The notes beneath the pieces are model-generated. The model did not search any database, was not told the DNA's origin, and saw only the letters and a program-made list of their open reading frames with translations. A program made the position numbers and the translations under genes. Positions 10,363 through 18,380 of a stretch of 64,000 bases of DNA are shown in pieces; position 1 is the first letter of the stretch, and each line of letters opens with the position of its first letter. This DNA is from Xanthomonas indica. Lineage in GTDB: Bacteria > Pseudomonadota > Gammaproteobacteria > Xanthomonadales > Xanthomonadaceae. The stretch is from NCBI RefSeq assembly GCF_040529045.1, contig NZ_CP131914.1:2526501-2590500 (forward strand). The letters are read 5' to 3'.

Positions 10363-11067
10363 ATGAGCAGTACGTCCGCCCTGGATGCCTTCCTCGACAA
10401 ATGGCGCCGCCGTTGGCCGGAATGGGCCGTGGCCGAGGCCTTCGTGCCGGCGCCGCAGCGCGCCCGCACCGTGGCCTGGTTCGCCCTGCTGCAGGAATTC
10501 GACGACATCCTCAACATCGCCGGCGATCCGCTGCCGGCCGACGCCAAGCTGGCCTGGTGGGGCGAGGAACTGCGCAGCTGGGCCGGGCAGCGTTCGCGGC
10601 ATCCGCTGGGCCGGGTGCTGGAGCCGGTGGCCGCGCCGTGGACGCAACTGGCCGAGGCCTTGCCGAGCCTGCCGCAGTCGCGCGCGGCCGCGGCCGACAC
10701 GGCGCATGCGCTGGAGCGGCTGGAGCAGTTCGCGCAGGCAGTGGTCGCGGTCGAGCGCGTGTTGTTCGATGGCCCGGCCGAGGGCGCCGCGGTGCCGGTC
10801 GCGCTGCAGGTGCTGGCCCAGCGCCTGGCCGAGGCTGGCGCCGCCACCGCGCCGCTGGCGCTGCGCGGCGGCGATGAAGCGCAGCAGCGCCAGCGCTGGG
10901 CACAGGCGCTACTGAAGCCGTGGCCGCGTCGCGTGCGCGGGCCGCGGCCGCGACGCATCCTGTCGGCGCTGGCGCGTGCGCGCATCGCGCAGCAGGCGGC
11001 CACCGCGCCCAAGCCACCGGGGCAGATGGCGACGCTGTGGCGCGCCTGGTGGGCCGGGCTGGGCTGA
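10363..11067 (+). CDS. Small squalene/phytoene-synthase-like protein
   Basis: The 234-residue protein resembles the trans-isoprenyl diphosphate synthase fold: an early LLQEFDDIL segment similar to the first aspartate motif, and a KLAWWGEELRSW helix like the LAWWRD helix of squalene/phytoene synthases. It is shorter than true synthases (~280 residues), and I see no second Asp-rich motif, so catalysis is doubtful. A basic C-terminal stretch (RRVRGPRPRRI) could bind membrane or nucleic acid. ATG 10363 was chosen; ATG 10321 is an alternative. Function is unknown. Confidence 0.6.
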   Translation: MSSTSALDAFLDKWRRRWPEWAVAEAFVPAPQRARTVAWFALLQEFDDILNIAGDPLPADAKLAWWGEELRSWAGQRSRHPLGRVLEPVAAPWTQLAEALPSLPQSRAAAADTAHALERLEQFAQAVVAVERVLFDGPAEGAAVPVALQVLAQRLAEAGAATAPLALRGGDEAQQRQRWAQALLKPWPRRVRGPRPRRILSALARARIAQQAATAPKPPGQMATLWRAWWAGLG

Positions 11068-11095
11068 GTCCGCCAGCCCGCGCCGCCGCCTTGCC

Positions 11096-12277
11096 TCAGG
11101 GCGCGCTGCCGGCGCCGCTGTTGGCGTACTCGTAGAAGCGATTGGCCGAGGTGCTGCAGCCGCTGCTGCAGTACGGCCGGCCGATGGTCGAGGCGTTCCA
11201 CGGCGCGCTCTTGCGGATGTGGCCGCCCAGCGCCGAGTCGCGGATCACCACCTTGCCGTTGGGTGAGGTGCCGTCGACGTAGTTGGACAGGCTGCCCACG
11301 CTCTCGTCCCAGGCCCGCCCCAGCCATACCGTGCCGCTGCCCGGAGTGCCGACCGCATCGAAGGTGCTGCCGACGGCGAGGAAGCCGTAGCTGCTGCCCG
11401 GCCGGGTGCTGGGTGCGAAGATCACGCCGCCATCGTTGGCGCCACGACGCGCGGCGGTGTAGCGGATGGTGCTGCCGGCGAACACCGCCACGCCCGAGCC
11501 GAAGATGAAGTCGGTGTCGCCCTCGATGGTGCCGCCCTTGAAATAGGCGCGGATCACCGTGTTGGCGCTGCCGGCGCTGACCAGCAGGGTGTCCTGGTTG
11601 CCGGTCAGCACCACGTTCTCAATCACCGCCTTGTCGCCGCGCAACGCCAGCGCCACCGCCGACTGGTTGCTGCCGCTGTAGGTGCCTTCGACGTAGCTGT
11701 TGACGATCGCCAGGTTGCGCGCCTGGAACTGCGCGGCGCGTACGGTGACGGTGCCGCTGTCGGAGGTGCCGACGGTGCTGCTGGCGGCATTGCTGGCGCA
11801 GGGGTGGGTGGCGCTGCCGGTGGGCTTGGGCGTTGGGTTGGCATTGCCGAAGCGGATCGTGGTGCTGGCCGGGCTGCCGCCGAGGCCGAACAGGGTGAGC
11901 GGCGGCGCCGTGGCGGGGACGCAGACCAGTTCGGTGTAGGTGCCCGGCGCCACGCTGATGTAGCGGCGCATGCTGCCGCCGGCGGCGACTGCGGCGTCCA
12001 CCGCGGCCTGCACGGTGCGGTAGCGGGTGCTGCCGTCGGCCGCCACCGCGTAGTCCGCCTGCAGCAGCGCGACCCCGGCGCTCGGATCCCAGTTGTCGGT
12101 GACCAGCGCGCCGATCGGGCCGGCCTGGGCCAGGTGGCGTGCGACGGTCTGGTTGGCCGCCTCGCTGCTGGTCAGTTGCGGGCGCGACGCGGTCCCGGTC
12201 AGGGCCGGGGCGTCGGTGACGACCCCCGCCGCCAGGGCGAGGGTGGAGGAAAGCAGCAACCAGCGCGATACGGTCAT
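11096..12277 (-). CDS. Secreted pectinesterase (carbohydrate esterase family 8)
   Basis: The 393-residue protein has a signal peptide (MTVSRWLLLSSTLALAAGVV region) and a right-handed beta-helix with the CE8 motifs GNQDTLL (about 226), GDTDFIFG (about 250; catalytic Asp) and LGRAWDES (about 320; catalytic Arg). It demethylates pectin outside the cell, exposing it to pectate lyases, and marks the host as plant-associated. It also has two Cys near the C-terminus (PYCSSGCS). It is convergent with the squalene-synthase-like gene and divergent from the cyclase gene at 12657. No PIP box was recognised upstream. Confidence 0.92.
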   Translation of the reverse strand: MTVSRWLLLSSTLALAAGVVTDAPALTGTASRPQLTSSEAANQTVARHLAQAGPIGALVTDNWDPSAGVALLQADYAVAADGSTRYRTVQAAVDAAVAAGGSMRRYISVAPGTYTELVCVPATAPPLTLFGLGGSPASTTIRFGNANPTPKPTGSATHPCASNAASSTVGTSDSGTVTVRAAQFQARNLAIVNSYVEGTYSGSNQSAVALALRGDKAVIENVVLTGNQDTLLVSAGSANTVIRAYFKGGTIEGDTDFIFGSGVAVFAGSTIRYTAARRGANDGGVIFAPSTRPGSSYGFLAVGSTFDAVGTPGSGTVWLGRAWDESVGSLSNYVDGTSPNGKVVIRDSALGGHIRKSAPWNASTIGRPYCSSGCSTSANRFYEYANSGAGSAP

Positions 12278-12656
12278 GGAAAGCCTCCGCTCAAGGATAA
12301 GGGCCCGCGGCGACGCTCGGAATGATACCGGTGTCATCCGGTCACGTGATACGGCGTCGTCAGCGGACCGGCGATGGTAGGGGCCTTTGCCTACCGCGTC
12401 CGGCCGATGCCGCAGCCAGCGATCGGTTGTGCCGTCTCCATCACGTTCGCCGTTGAGCGACGGCGCAGATCGCCGGGAGAGCAGGGGAGTTGCCGCACTT
12501 TCGGGCCGTCGATCGCCAGCCCGTCGCGGCACTGCGGCATGGATCTGCGCATGTAGGCCGATGCGGCGTCTCGGTGTGATGGCGGTGTGAATTTGGATAC
12601 GAACGTCGTCGCGGCTTGCGCTACGCTCGACGCCCATCCCACTTGGAACCCGTCGA
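12278..12656. other. Divergent intergenic region, pectinesterase/cyclase
   Basis: This 379-bp gap separates two divergent genes and should hold both promoters. I see no gene in it. Two direct TGTGA half-sites at about 12575-12591 are noted, but they are not in the palindromic arrangement a CRP/Clp site requires. Confidence 0.5.
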
Positions 12657-14339
12657 TTGAAGCGCCTGTGCCGTTGGTGCTGCCTGCTGCTGTGCCTGGG
12701 GATGGTCGGGTCGGCGCTGGGGCAGGAACTGCTGTTGCAACGGCTGGCCGCCGACCCGCCGGCGCAGGAGGTGGTGGCGGGGCGCCACGATGCCGCGTTT
12801 GCCGATGCCGGCCATGGCGCGACCCTGTACGAGCGCAGCAAGCAGCCCACCTGGTGGCGCATCCGCGCCGACCGCGCGATCGGCAGCGAAGGCCAGCCGC
12901 AACTGGTGCTGCAGTCGCCGTACCTGACCCGGGTCGAGGCCTGGGTGCCGGGAAGCGCCGCGCCGATCCGGCGCGCGATCTACGGTGCCGACGCCGACCT
13001 GCGCTATTCCACCCGCGCCCTGGTGATCGCCTTGCCGCAGGGGCTGCCGCGCGGCGCCTCGATCTGGCTGCGGGTGCATGCGCCGGCGGCGATGCCGATG
13101 CCGGTGGGCATCGTGCCGCTGGCGCAGGTGCAGCGCGAGGACCTGCACTACGTCGGCTGGCGCGCCTTCATCCTCGGCTCGACCGCGGTGCTGGCGATCC
13201 TGGCGATCGCGTTGTGGGCGCGCCTGCGCGAGTCGATCTACGGCTACTTCACCGCCAACGTGATGTGCGTGCTGCTGTACCTGCTCGGCCTCGGCGGCGA
13301 GGCGCGCGCGGTGCCCGGCCTGGCCAGCGTGTTCGCGTCCTCGCCGACGCCGATGCGCATCGTCGCCGCGCTCGGCGGCTTCTTCATCATCACCTTCCAG
13401 CGTCGGCAACTGGAGATGCAGCGGCAACTGCCGCGGCTGGACCGGGTGCTGCGGCTGTGTGCGCTGTATTTGCTGGTCATCGCCATCGCCTGCCTGCTGT
13501 CGGACGCGGCGGTGCTGAGCCTGCTCGGCAACCTCGGGCTGATCGTCGGCGCAGCGCTGCTGCTGCCGTGTTGCCTGCTGCTGGCCTTGCGCGGGCAGCG
13601 CTACGCCTGGCCGCTGCTGGCCTCGTGGACCCCGTTGTGGATGCTGTGCGTGCTGCGCTGCCTGGAGCTGACCGGCTGGCTGCGCCTGGATCTGGCCGCG
13701 CCAGTGCTGGCGCACGGCATCAGCCTGGCCCTGGCGATCTCCTGCCTGCTGGTGACCTTCGGCCTGGCCGAGCAGATCCTGGAGCTGCGCCGCGACCGCG
13801 ACCGTGCCAGCCGCATGGCGACGGTGGACGAGCTCACCGGCATCCTCACCCGCGCCGCCCTGCAGCAGCGTCTGGCCGACGCGCTGCAGGAGGCCGCGCA
13901 CAGCGAACGGCCGCTGGCGCTGGCCTACATCGACATCGACCATTTCAAGCGCATCAACGACATCCATGGCCACGCCAGCGGCGATGCCTGCCTGCGCTGG
14001 GTCGCCGCCTGCGCGCGGGCGCGCCTGCGCAGCACCGACACGCTCGGCCGCCAGGGCGGCGACGAAATGCTGCTGCTGATGCCCGGCGCCACCCTGGAGG
14101 CCGCGCGCCGCGTGGCCGAGGACATCCGCCAGCACGTGGCCGCGCAGCCGTTGCCGCGCGAAGGCCAGGCGCTGTCATGCACGCTGAGTGTCGGCGTGGC
14201 GCAATGGCAGCGCGGCGAGAGCGTCGCGGCGCTGTTGCAGCGGGCCGATGCCGCGCTCTACGCCAGCAAGGCCGCCGGCCGCAACCGCGTCAGCGTGTCC
14301 ACCCCCCACCGCGTCACCCACCAGGAGCCTCAGCCATGA
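12657..14339 (+). CDS. Membrane diguanylate cyclase with 7TM-type sensor (GGDEM active site)
   Basis: The 560-residue protein has a signal peptide, a periplasmic beta-rich domain of about 150 residues resembling the 7TMR-DISM extracellular domain, seven or eight hydrophobic helices (about 165-375), a short coiled segment and a C-terminal GGDEF domain. The active-site motif reads GGDEM (467-471); the first four positions that matter for catalysis are intact. The substrate-binding DIDHFKRIND motif is also intact, so it is probably active. The start is TTG 12657, giving a clean signal peptide. Its stop overlaps the downstream amidase start (ATGA), so the two are coupled. Confidence 0.85.
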   Translation: MKRLCRWCCLLLCLGMVGSALGQELLLQRLAADPPAQEVVAGRHDAAFADAGHGATLYERSKQPTWWRIRADRAIGSEGQPQLVLQSPYLTRVEAWVPGSAAPIRRAIYGADADLRYSTRALVIALPQGLPRGASIWLRVHAPAAMPMPVGIVPLAQVQREDLHYVGWRAFILGSTAVLAILAIALWARLRESIYGYFTANVMCVLLYLLGLGGEARAVPGLASVFASSPTPMRIVAALGGFFIITFQRRQLEMQRQLPRLDRVLRLCALYLLVIAIACLLSDAAVLSLLGNLGLIVGAALLLPCCLLLALRGQRYAWPLLASWTPLWMLCVLRCLELTGWLRLDLAAPVLAHGISLALAISCLLVTFGLAEQILELRRDRDRASRMATVDELTGILTRAALQQRLADALQEAAHSERPLALAYIDIDHFKRINDIHGHASGDACLRWVAACARARLRSTDTLGRQGGDEMLLLMPGATLEAARRVAEDIRQHVAAQPLPREGQALSCTLSVGVAQWQRGESVAALLQRADAALYASKAAGRNRVSVSTPHRVTHQEPQP

Positions 14340-15283
14340 CTGCACAGCCCGCTTTGCCCGCGTTCGCTCCCGATCAGTTGCAGGTCGGCGACATCCTGCT
14401 GCAACTGGGCTGCGGCCCGGTGTCCGAACTGATCGCCTGGTGCGGCGACAGCATCTACAGCCATGCCGCCATCGTCGCCGATCAGGGCGACCTGATCGAG
14501 GCGTCGGCCAGCGGCGTGCGCCGCTATCCGCTGTCGCAGCGGCTGACCGACACCACCGACTACCTCATCATCGACGCCTACCGGCCGCTCAGCTACGCCG
14601 GCGTGGCGCTGGACGACGCCGACCGCGCCAGCGTGCTGGTCAAGGCGCAGTCGCTGCTGGGCGTGCCGTACCCGCTGGACAGCCTGGCCACGCTCGGCCT
14701 GCTGGTCGCCATTCGCGGCAAGTGGCCGCAGCATTGGCTGGCGCGGATCGTGGTGCGCGAGGCGCTGGATTACCTGGTGCGCGACAATCCTTCGCACATG
14801 GTGTGCAGCGAGGTGGTGTACCGCGCGCTGGCCGAATGCGACGTGACGCCGCCGGGCCGGCTGGCGCCGCAGATCGTGCTCAGCGGGCCGACCCACATGC
14901 CGTTCCCGCACCTGGACTGGAAGGCGCTGTGGGAAGAGGTGTGGCAACTGCTGCATCCGCATCGGCAGCAGGCCCTGGCCGACGTGGCGCAGCGCCTGGC
15001 AGCGGTGGAGGGCGCCCCGGCCAGCCTGGCCGCCTCGGCGCTGACCACGGTCGCCGACGACGAACTGCTCAGCCGCGCCAACGCGGTGCGTGCCGGGCTG
15101 GGTCTGCCGCCGGTCACCGACCAGGTGGACGACAACGGCACGCTGCTGCAAGAAGCCGGTGAAGAGGCTCCGGGAACGCCCTTGCCCCATCCCAATCCCA
15201 AGCTGGTGATGCCGCTGGACCTGGCCAACAGCCCGTCGCACGTGGTGCTGGGGCGGCTGCTGGAGGTGGTCACGCCTGCGTAG
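14336..15283 (+). CDS. Permuted papain-like (YiiX/NlpC-P60 type) amidase
   Basis: The 315-residue protein begins with LQVGDILLQ and carries a His in YSHAAIV (H43) and a later Cys in MVCSEVV (C157), the order expected for circularly permuted NlpC/P60 (YaeF/YiiX) cysteine hydrolases. No signal peptide is evident. These enzymes cleave amide or ester bonds; the substrate is unknown. The C-terminal ~120 residues have no recognised domain. Coupling to a diguanylate cyclase suggests shared regulation. Confidence 0.75.
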   Translation: MTAQPALPAFAPDQLQVGDILLQLGCGPVSELIAWCGDSIYSHAAIVADQGDLIEASASGVRRYPLSQRLTDTTDYLIIDAYRPLSYAGVALDDADRASVLVKAQSLLGVPYPLDSLATLGLLVAIRGKWPQHWLARIVVREALDYLVRDNPSHMVCSEVVYRALAECDVTPPGRLAPQIVLSGPTHMPFPHLDWKALWEEVWQLLHPHRQQALADVAQRLAAVEGAPASLAASALTTVADDELLSRANAVRAGLGLPPVTDQVDDNGTLLQEAGEEAPGTPLPHPNPKLVMPLDLANSPSHVVLGRLLEVVTPA

Positions 15284-15330
15284 CGGAAAGGCTGCGCGCC
15301 AGCGCATTGCGCGAGGCTGCGTGCGCCACT

Positions 15331-15440
15331 TCATCCCCGACTGCGGGGCACCTTCTCCACAAAAAAGGGGGCCGCGGTCCGGACGGGAGAAGGAACGGCA
15401 GAAAGCCCCTCTCGCACCGGGAGAGGCGGTGGGGTGAGGG
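15331..15440. repeat. CTCTCC/GGAGAG intergenic element
   Basis: This copy contains the CCCCTCTC...GAGAGG core, a GGTGGGGTGAGGG tail and a preceding TTCATCCCC...GCACCTTCTCC block. Closely similar copies lie at 33150-33310 and 38308-38540. It is a dispersed palindromic element, not coding. Confidence 0.75.
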
Positions 15441-15651
15441 TGCGGCCTCGCACCACACCGCCCGTGCCGCGCGCCGCCATTCGAGCAAGCGCCGGCGCAC
15501 CTCTCCGCCGCCGCTTGGGTTCCTGCGCCGAGACCCGCCGCTCCAGGCGCTGCGCGACGTGGATGCCGCGCAGCGTCCGATGTGGGAGCGACGTCGGGAC
15601 ATCCCGAATAACGCGTCATTGCCGCCGCTCGGCACGATGTATCGCCGCGAT

Positions 15652-15720
15652 TGCAGGAGCGGCTTCAGCCGCGACGAGCGTTCCCGGGAATGCCCGTCGC
15701 CGCTGAAGCCGCTCCTACAA
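15652..15720. repeat. REP-type inverted pair (GGAGCGGCTTCAGCCGC)
   Basis: Two copies of the unit TGCAGGAGCGGCTTCAGCC in opposite orientation flank about 25 bp. Each copy contains a small internal palindrome (GCGGCTTCAGCCGC). The pair could form a long hairpin. Other copies are at 44545, 57076 and 58615. The rest of 15284-15796 holds no gene that I can support. Confidence 0.8.
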
Positions 15721-15796
15721 AATGCATGCGCTGCTGTACGTCATTTCGTCTGATGAACGCGCCGCCGCGCGCCAGTGCACCTGATACACAAGCGCT

Positions 15797-16660
15797 TCAA
15801 GGCTGCTTCGTGCGCTCCAGCACCAACAACGGGTCGATGCGCACGTCGAACCAATTCATCCCCCAATGCAGATGCGGCCCGGTCGCACGCCCGGTGGCGC
15901 CCACCGCGCCGATCACCTGGCCCTGGGCGATGCGGTCGCCGACCTTCACGTCGATCCGCGACAGATGCAGGAAGTTGGAGCTGACGCCGTAGCCGTGATC
16001 CAGCAGCACGGTGCCGCCGGTCAGGTACAGGTCCGGGGCGGCGAAGGTGATGACGCCGGCCGCCGGGGCCTTGACCGGGGTGCCGGTGGGCACGGCGATG
16101 TCCATGCCCGAATGGCCGGCGCCAGGCTGGCCGTTGTAGACCCGGGCGTTGCCGAAGCGGCCGCTGATGCGGCCCTGCACCGGCCAGATGAAGGGCGCGG
16201 CGAAATCGGTGCGCGGGTCGTCGCGGTCGCGCGCGGCGGTGACCTGGGCCTGTTCGCGCTTGATCCGCTCGGCGATCGCCGGCGGCGGGTTCACCGTCTT
16301 CGGCGGCACCCCGTTGACCTGTTCCAGCGGCCAGTCGCGCGGCGTCACCGCGATCTCGATGGTTTCGCTGCCGCCGTCCGGGCGCTGCACGGCGATGCGC
16401 AGCGGGCCGCGCTCGTCGCGGCCGATGCCGAACACCACGCTGCCGTAGTCGCTGACCCGCAGGGTGCGGCCGGCGTACTGCACGCGGCTGCCTGGCGCCA
16501 CCTTGCCGATCACCAGCGCGCCCTGCGAGGCGCTGTGCGGGAACACGCTGCGCGCCGCGGCCGCGGCCGCGGCCGGCGTCTGCGCGTGCAGTACCGGGGC
16601 GACCGGTGCGGTCAGCAGCACCAGCGCCAGTGCGGCGCCGGACACCAGGGCGCCGCGCAT
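15797..16660 (-). CDS. M23-family (LytM) peptidoglycan endopeptidase
   Basis: The 287-residue protein has a signal peptide ending around VLHAQ and a C-terminal LytM domain. Zinc ligands are visible: H183 and D187 in HSGMD, and H263/H265 in PHLHWGMNW. All ligands are intact, so active periplasmic peptidoglycan cleavage is expected. The N-terminal domain (about 30-140) is beta-rich and resembles the inhibitory/peptidoglycan-binding region of secreted M23 enzymes. Its start codon shares a base with the dihydroorotase stop (TGATG), so it is the last gene of a coupled yidD-pyrC-M23 unit. Confidence 0.88.
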   Translation of the reverse strand: MRGALVSGAALALVLLTAPVAPVLHAQTPAAAAAAARSVFPHSASQGALVIGKVAPGSRVQYAGRTLRVSDYGSVVFGIGRDERGPLRIAVQRPDGGSETIEIAVTPRDWPLEQVNGVPPKTVNPPPAIAERIKREQAQVTAARDRDDPRTDFAAPFIWPVQGRISGRFGNARVYNGQPGAGHSGMDIAVPTGTPVKAPAAGVITFAAPDLYLTGGTVLLDHGYGVSSNFLHLSRIDVKVGDRIAQGQVIGAVGATGRATGPHLHWGMNWFDVRIDPLLVLERTKQP

Positions 16661-17994
16661 CAGCGGTCGAACGCCAGGCGCTGCCCGTTGGGGCTGCCGA
16701 CCAGGCGGGTCCCGTCCCAGGCCAGCACGCCGTTGACCCAGGTCGCGGCGATCTTCGAGCGGAAGCTGCGGCCCTCGAACGGCGACCAGCCGCACTTGGA
16801 CAGCACGTCCTCGCGGCGCACGGTGAAGGCGGTGTCGTCGATCAGCACCAGGTCGGCGTGGTAGCCCTCGCGCAGGAAGCCGCGCTCGTGCACGTCGAAC
16901 AGCAGCGCCGGCGCGTGCGCGAACTTGTGCACCACCTGGGCCACTCTGAGCCGGCCCTCGTGGACCAGTTCCAGCGCCGCGACCAGGGCGTACTGCACCA
17001 GCGGCAGGCCGGACGGCGCCTGCGCATACGGCTTGCTCTTCTCTTCCCAGGTGTGCGGCGCGTGGTCGGTGGCGAGCACGTCGATCACGTCCTCGGCGAT
17101 CGCGCGGATCAGCGCCTCGCGGTCGCTGGCGTCCTTGATCGCCGGGTTGCACTTGATCAGGTTGCCCAGCGTGGCGTAGTCGGCGCGGTCGAAGCGCAGG
17201 AAGTGGATGCAGGTCTCGGCGGTGATGCGCTTGCCCTGGATCGGGCCGGGCGTGAACAGCGCCAGCTCGTCGGCGGTGGAGATGTGCAGCACGTGCAGGC
17301 GGGTGCCGTGCTTCTTCGCCAGCGACACCGCCAGCTGCGAGGACTTCAGGCAGGCCTCGCGCGAGCGGATGTCCGGGTGCATGTCCGGGGTCAGCGCATC
17401 GCCGTACTTTTCCTTGAACGCGGCCAGGGTCGCGTCGATGGTCGGGGTGTCTTCGCAGTGGGTGATGATCGGCGTCGGCGCATCGCGGAAGATCGCGTCC
17501 AGGGTCTGCGGGTTGTCGACCAGCATGTTGCCGGTGGAGGCGCCCATGAACACCTTGATGCCGGGCGCGGTCTTCGGGTCCAGGGTCTGGATCGCGGCCA
17601 GGTTGTCGTTGCTGGCGCCCAGGTAGAAGCCATAGTTGCCCCAGGCGCGGCCGCGCGCGGCGTCGTACTTGGCCTGCAGCGCGGCGGCGTCGAGCGTTGG
17701 CGGGTTGGTGTTGGGCATGTCCATGAAGCTGGTCAGGCCGCCGGCCACCGCCGCCGCCGATTCGGTGGCGATGTCGCCCTTGTGGGTCAGGCCGGGTTCG
17801 CGGAAGTGCACCTGGTCGTCGATCATGCCGGGCAGCAGCCAGCGCCCGGCAGCGTCGACCACGGTCTCGCCGTCGCGCGCGGCCAGCTGCGGGGCGATCG
17901 CCGCGATGCGGCCGTCGGCGATGCGCAGGTCGCCGTGGGTTTCGCGGCCTTCGTTGACCAGGCGCGCGTTGACGATCAATGTGGAAGCGGACAT
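16660..17994 (-). CDS. pyrC: Dihydroorotase, long (class I) type
   Basis: The 444-residue amidohydrolase carries VHFREPGLTHKGD, the PITHCEDTPT strand, LHVLHISTADE and the catalytic LATDHAPH motif, all typical of class I dihydroorotases. It is about 100 residues longer than the E. coli-type PyrC. It interconverts carbamoyl aspartate and dihydroorotate in pyrimidine synthesis. Start ATG 17994 ([16 protein letters not shown]) overlaps the yidD stop by one base, and its stop overlaps the M23 peptidase start by one base. Confidence 0.9.
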   Translation of the reverse strand: MSASTLIVNARLVNEGRETHGDLRIADGRIAAIAPQLAARDGETVVDAAGRWLLPGMIDDQVHFREPGLTHKGDIATESAAAVAGGLTSFMDMPNTNPPTLDAAALQAKYDAARGRAWGNYGFYLGASNDNLAAIQTLDPKTAPGIKVFMGASTGNMLVDNPQTLDAIFRDAPTPIITHCEDTPTIDATLAAFKEKYGDALTPDMHPDIRSREACLKSSQLAVSLAKKHGTRLHVLHISTADELALFTPGPIQGKRITAETCIHFLRFDRADYATLGNLIKCNPAIKDASDREALIRAIAEDVIDVLATDHAPHTWEEKSKPYAQAPSGLPLVQYALVAALELVHEGRLRVAQVVHKFAHAPALLFDVHERGFLREGYHADLVLIDDTAFTVRREDVLSKCGWSPFEGRSFRSKIAATWVNGVLAWDGTRLVGSPNGQRLAFDR

Positions 17995-18266
17995 CAGTGT
18001 TTTCCTTGGCAGCGGCAGGGTGGCGGCGCCGTGGGGTCGGGCACCGGGTCGAACCCGCCAGGATGGAAGGGATGGCAGCGGCCGACACGGCGGGCGGCCA
18101 TCCAGCCGCCACGCAATGCGCCGAAACGGGCGATGGCGGTCACCGCGTACGCCGAGCAACTGGGCACGAAACGGCAGCGCGGCCCCAGCAGCGGGCTGAT
18201 GAAGCGCTGGTACAGGCGCAGCAAGGCGATGAGAGCGCGGGCGATCACACTGCCATGATATGCCAC
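17994..18266 (-). CDS. yidD: Membrane protein insertion efficiency factor YidD
   Basis: The small protein has the YidD signature: [17 protein letters not shown], then [22 protein letters not shown] and [10 protein letters not shown]. It is thought to help YidC/Sec insert inner-membrane proteins. GTG 18266 gives 90 residues; GTG 18248 is equally possible and gives a more typical N-terminus. In most bacteria yidD lies between rnpA and yidC; here it is instead coupled to dihydroorotase through a TGATG overlap. Confidence 0.9.
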   Translation of the reverse strand: MAYHGSVIARALIALLRLYQRFISPLLGPRCRFVPSCSAYAVTAIARFGALRGGWMAARRVGRCHPFHPGGFDPVPDPTAPPPCRCQGKH

Positions 18267-18380
18267 TGTGCTCGACTAGGCGGGTCGCTCGGCGTATACG
18301 CCGCGTTGTTGCCGCGGGGGGTAGGGTAGGCTATAAAGGCCCGCTTTCCCGGGCCCCGGGAAGACCAAGGAAGAGCGTTC

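Noticed and set aside
12575-12591. A Clp/CRP-type site between the pectinesterase and cyclase genes
   Set aside because: The two TGTGA half-sites are direct, not inverted, so they do not form the TGTGA-N6-TCACA palindrome.
15797-18112. An apparent fusion of an unknown domain to the M23 peptidase
   Set aside because: The N-terminal part is the dihydroorotase gene read out of frame; the peptidase has its own signal peptide from ATG 16660.
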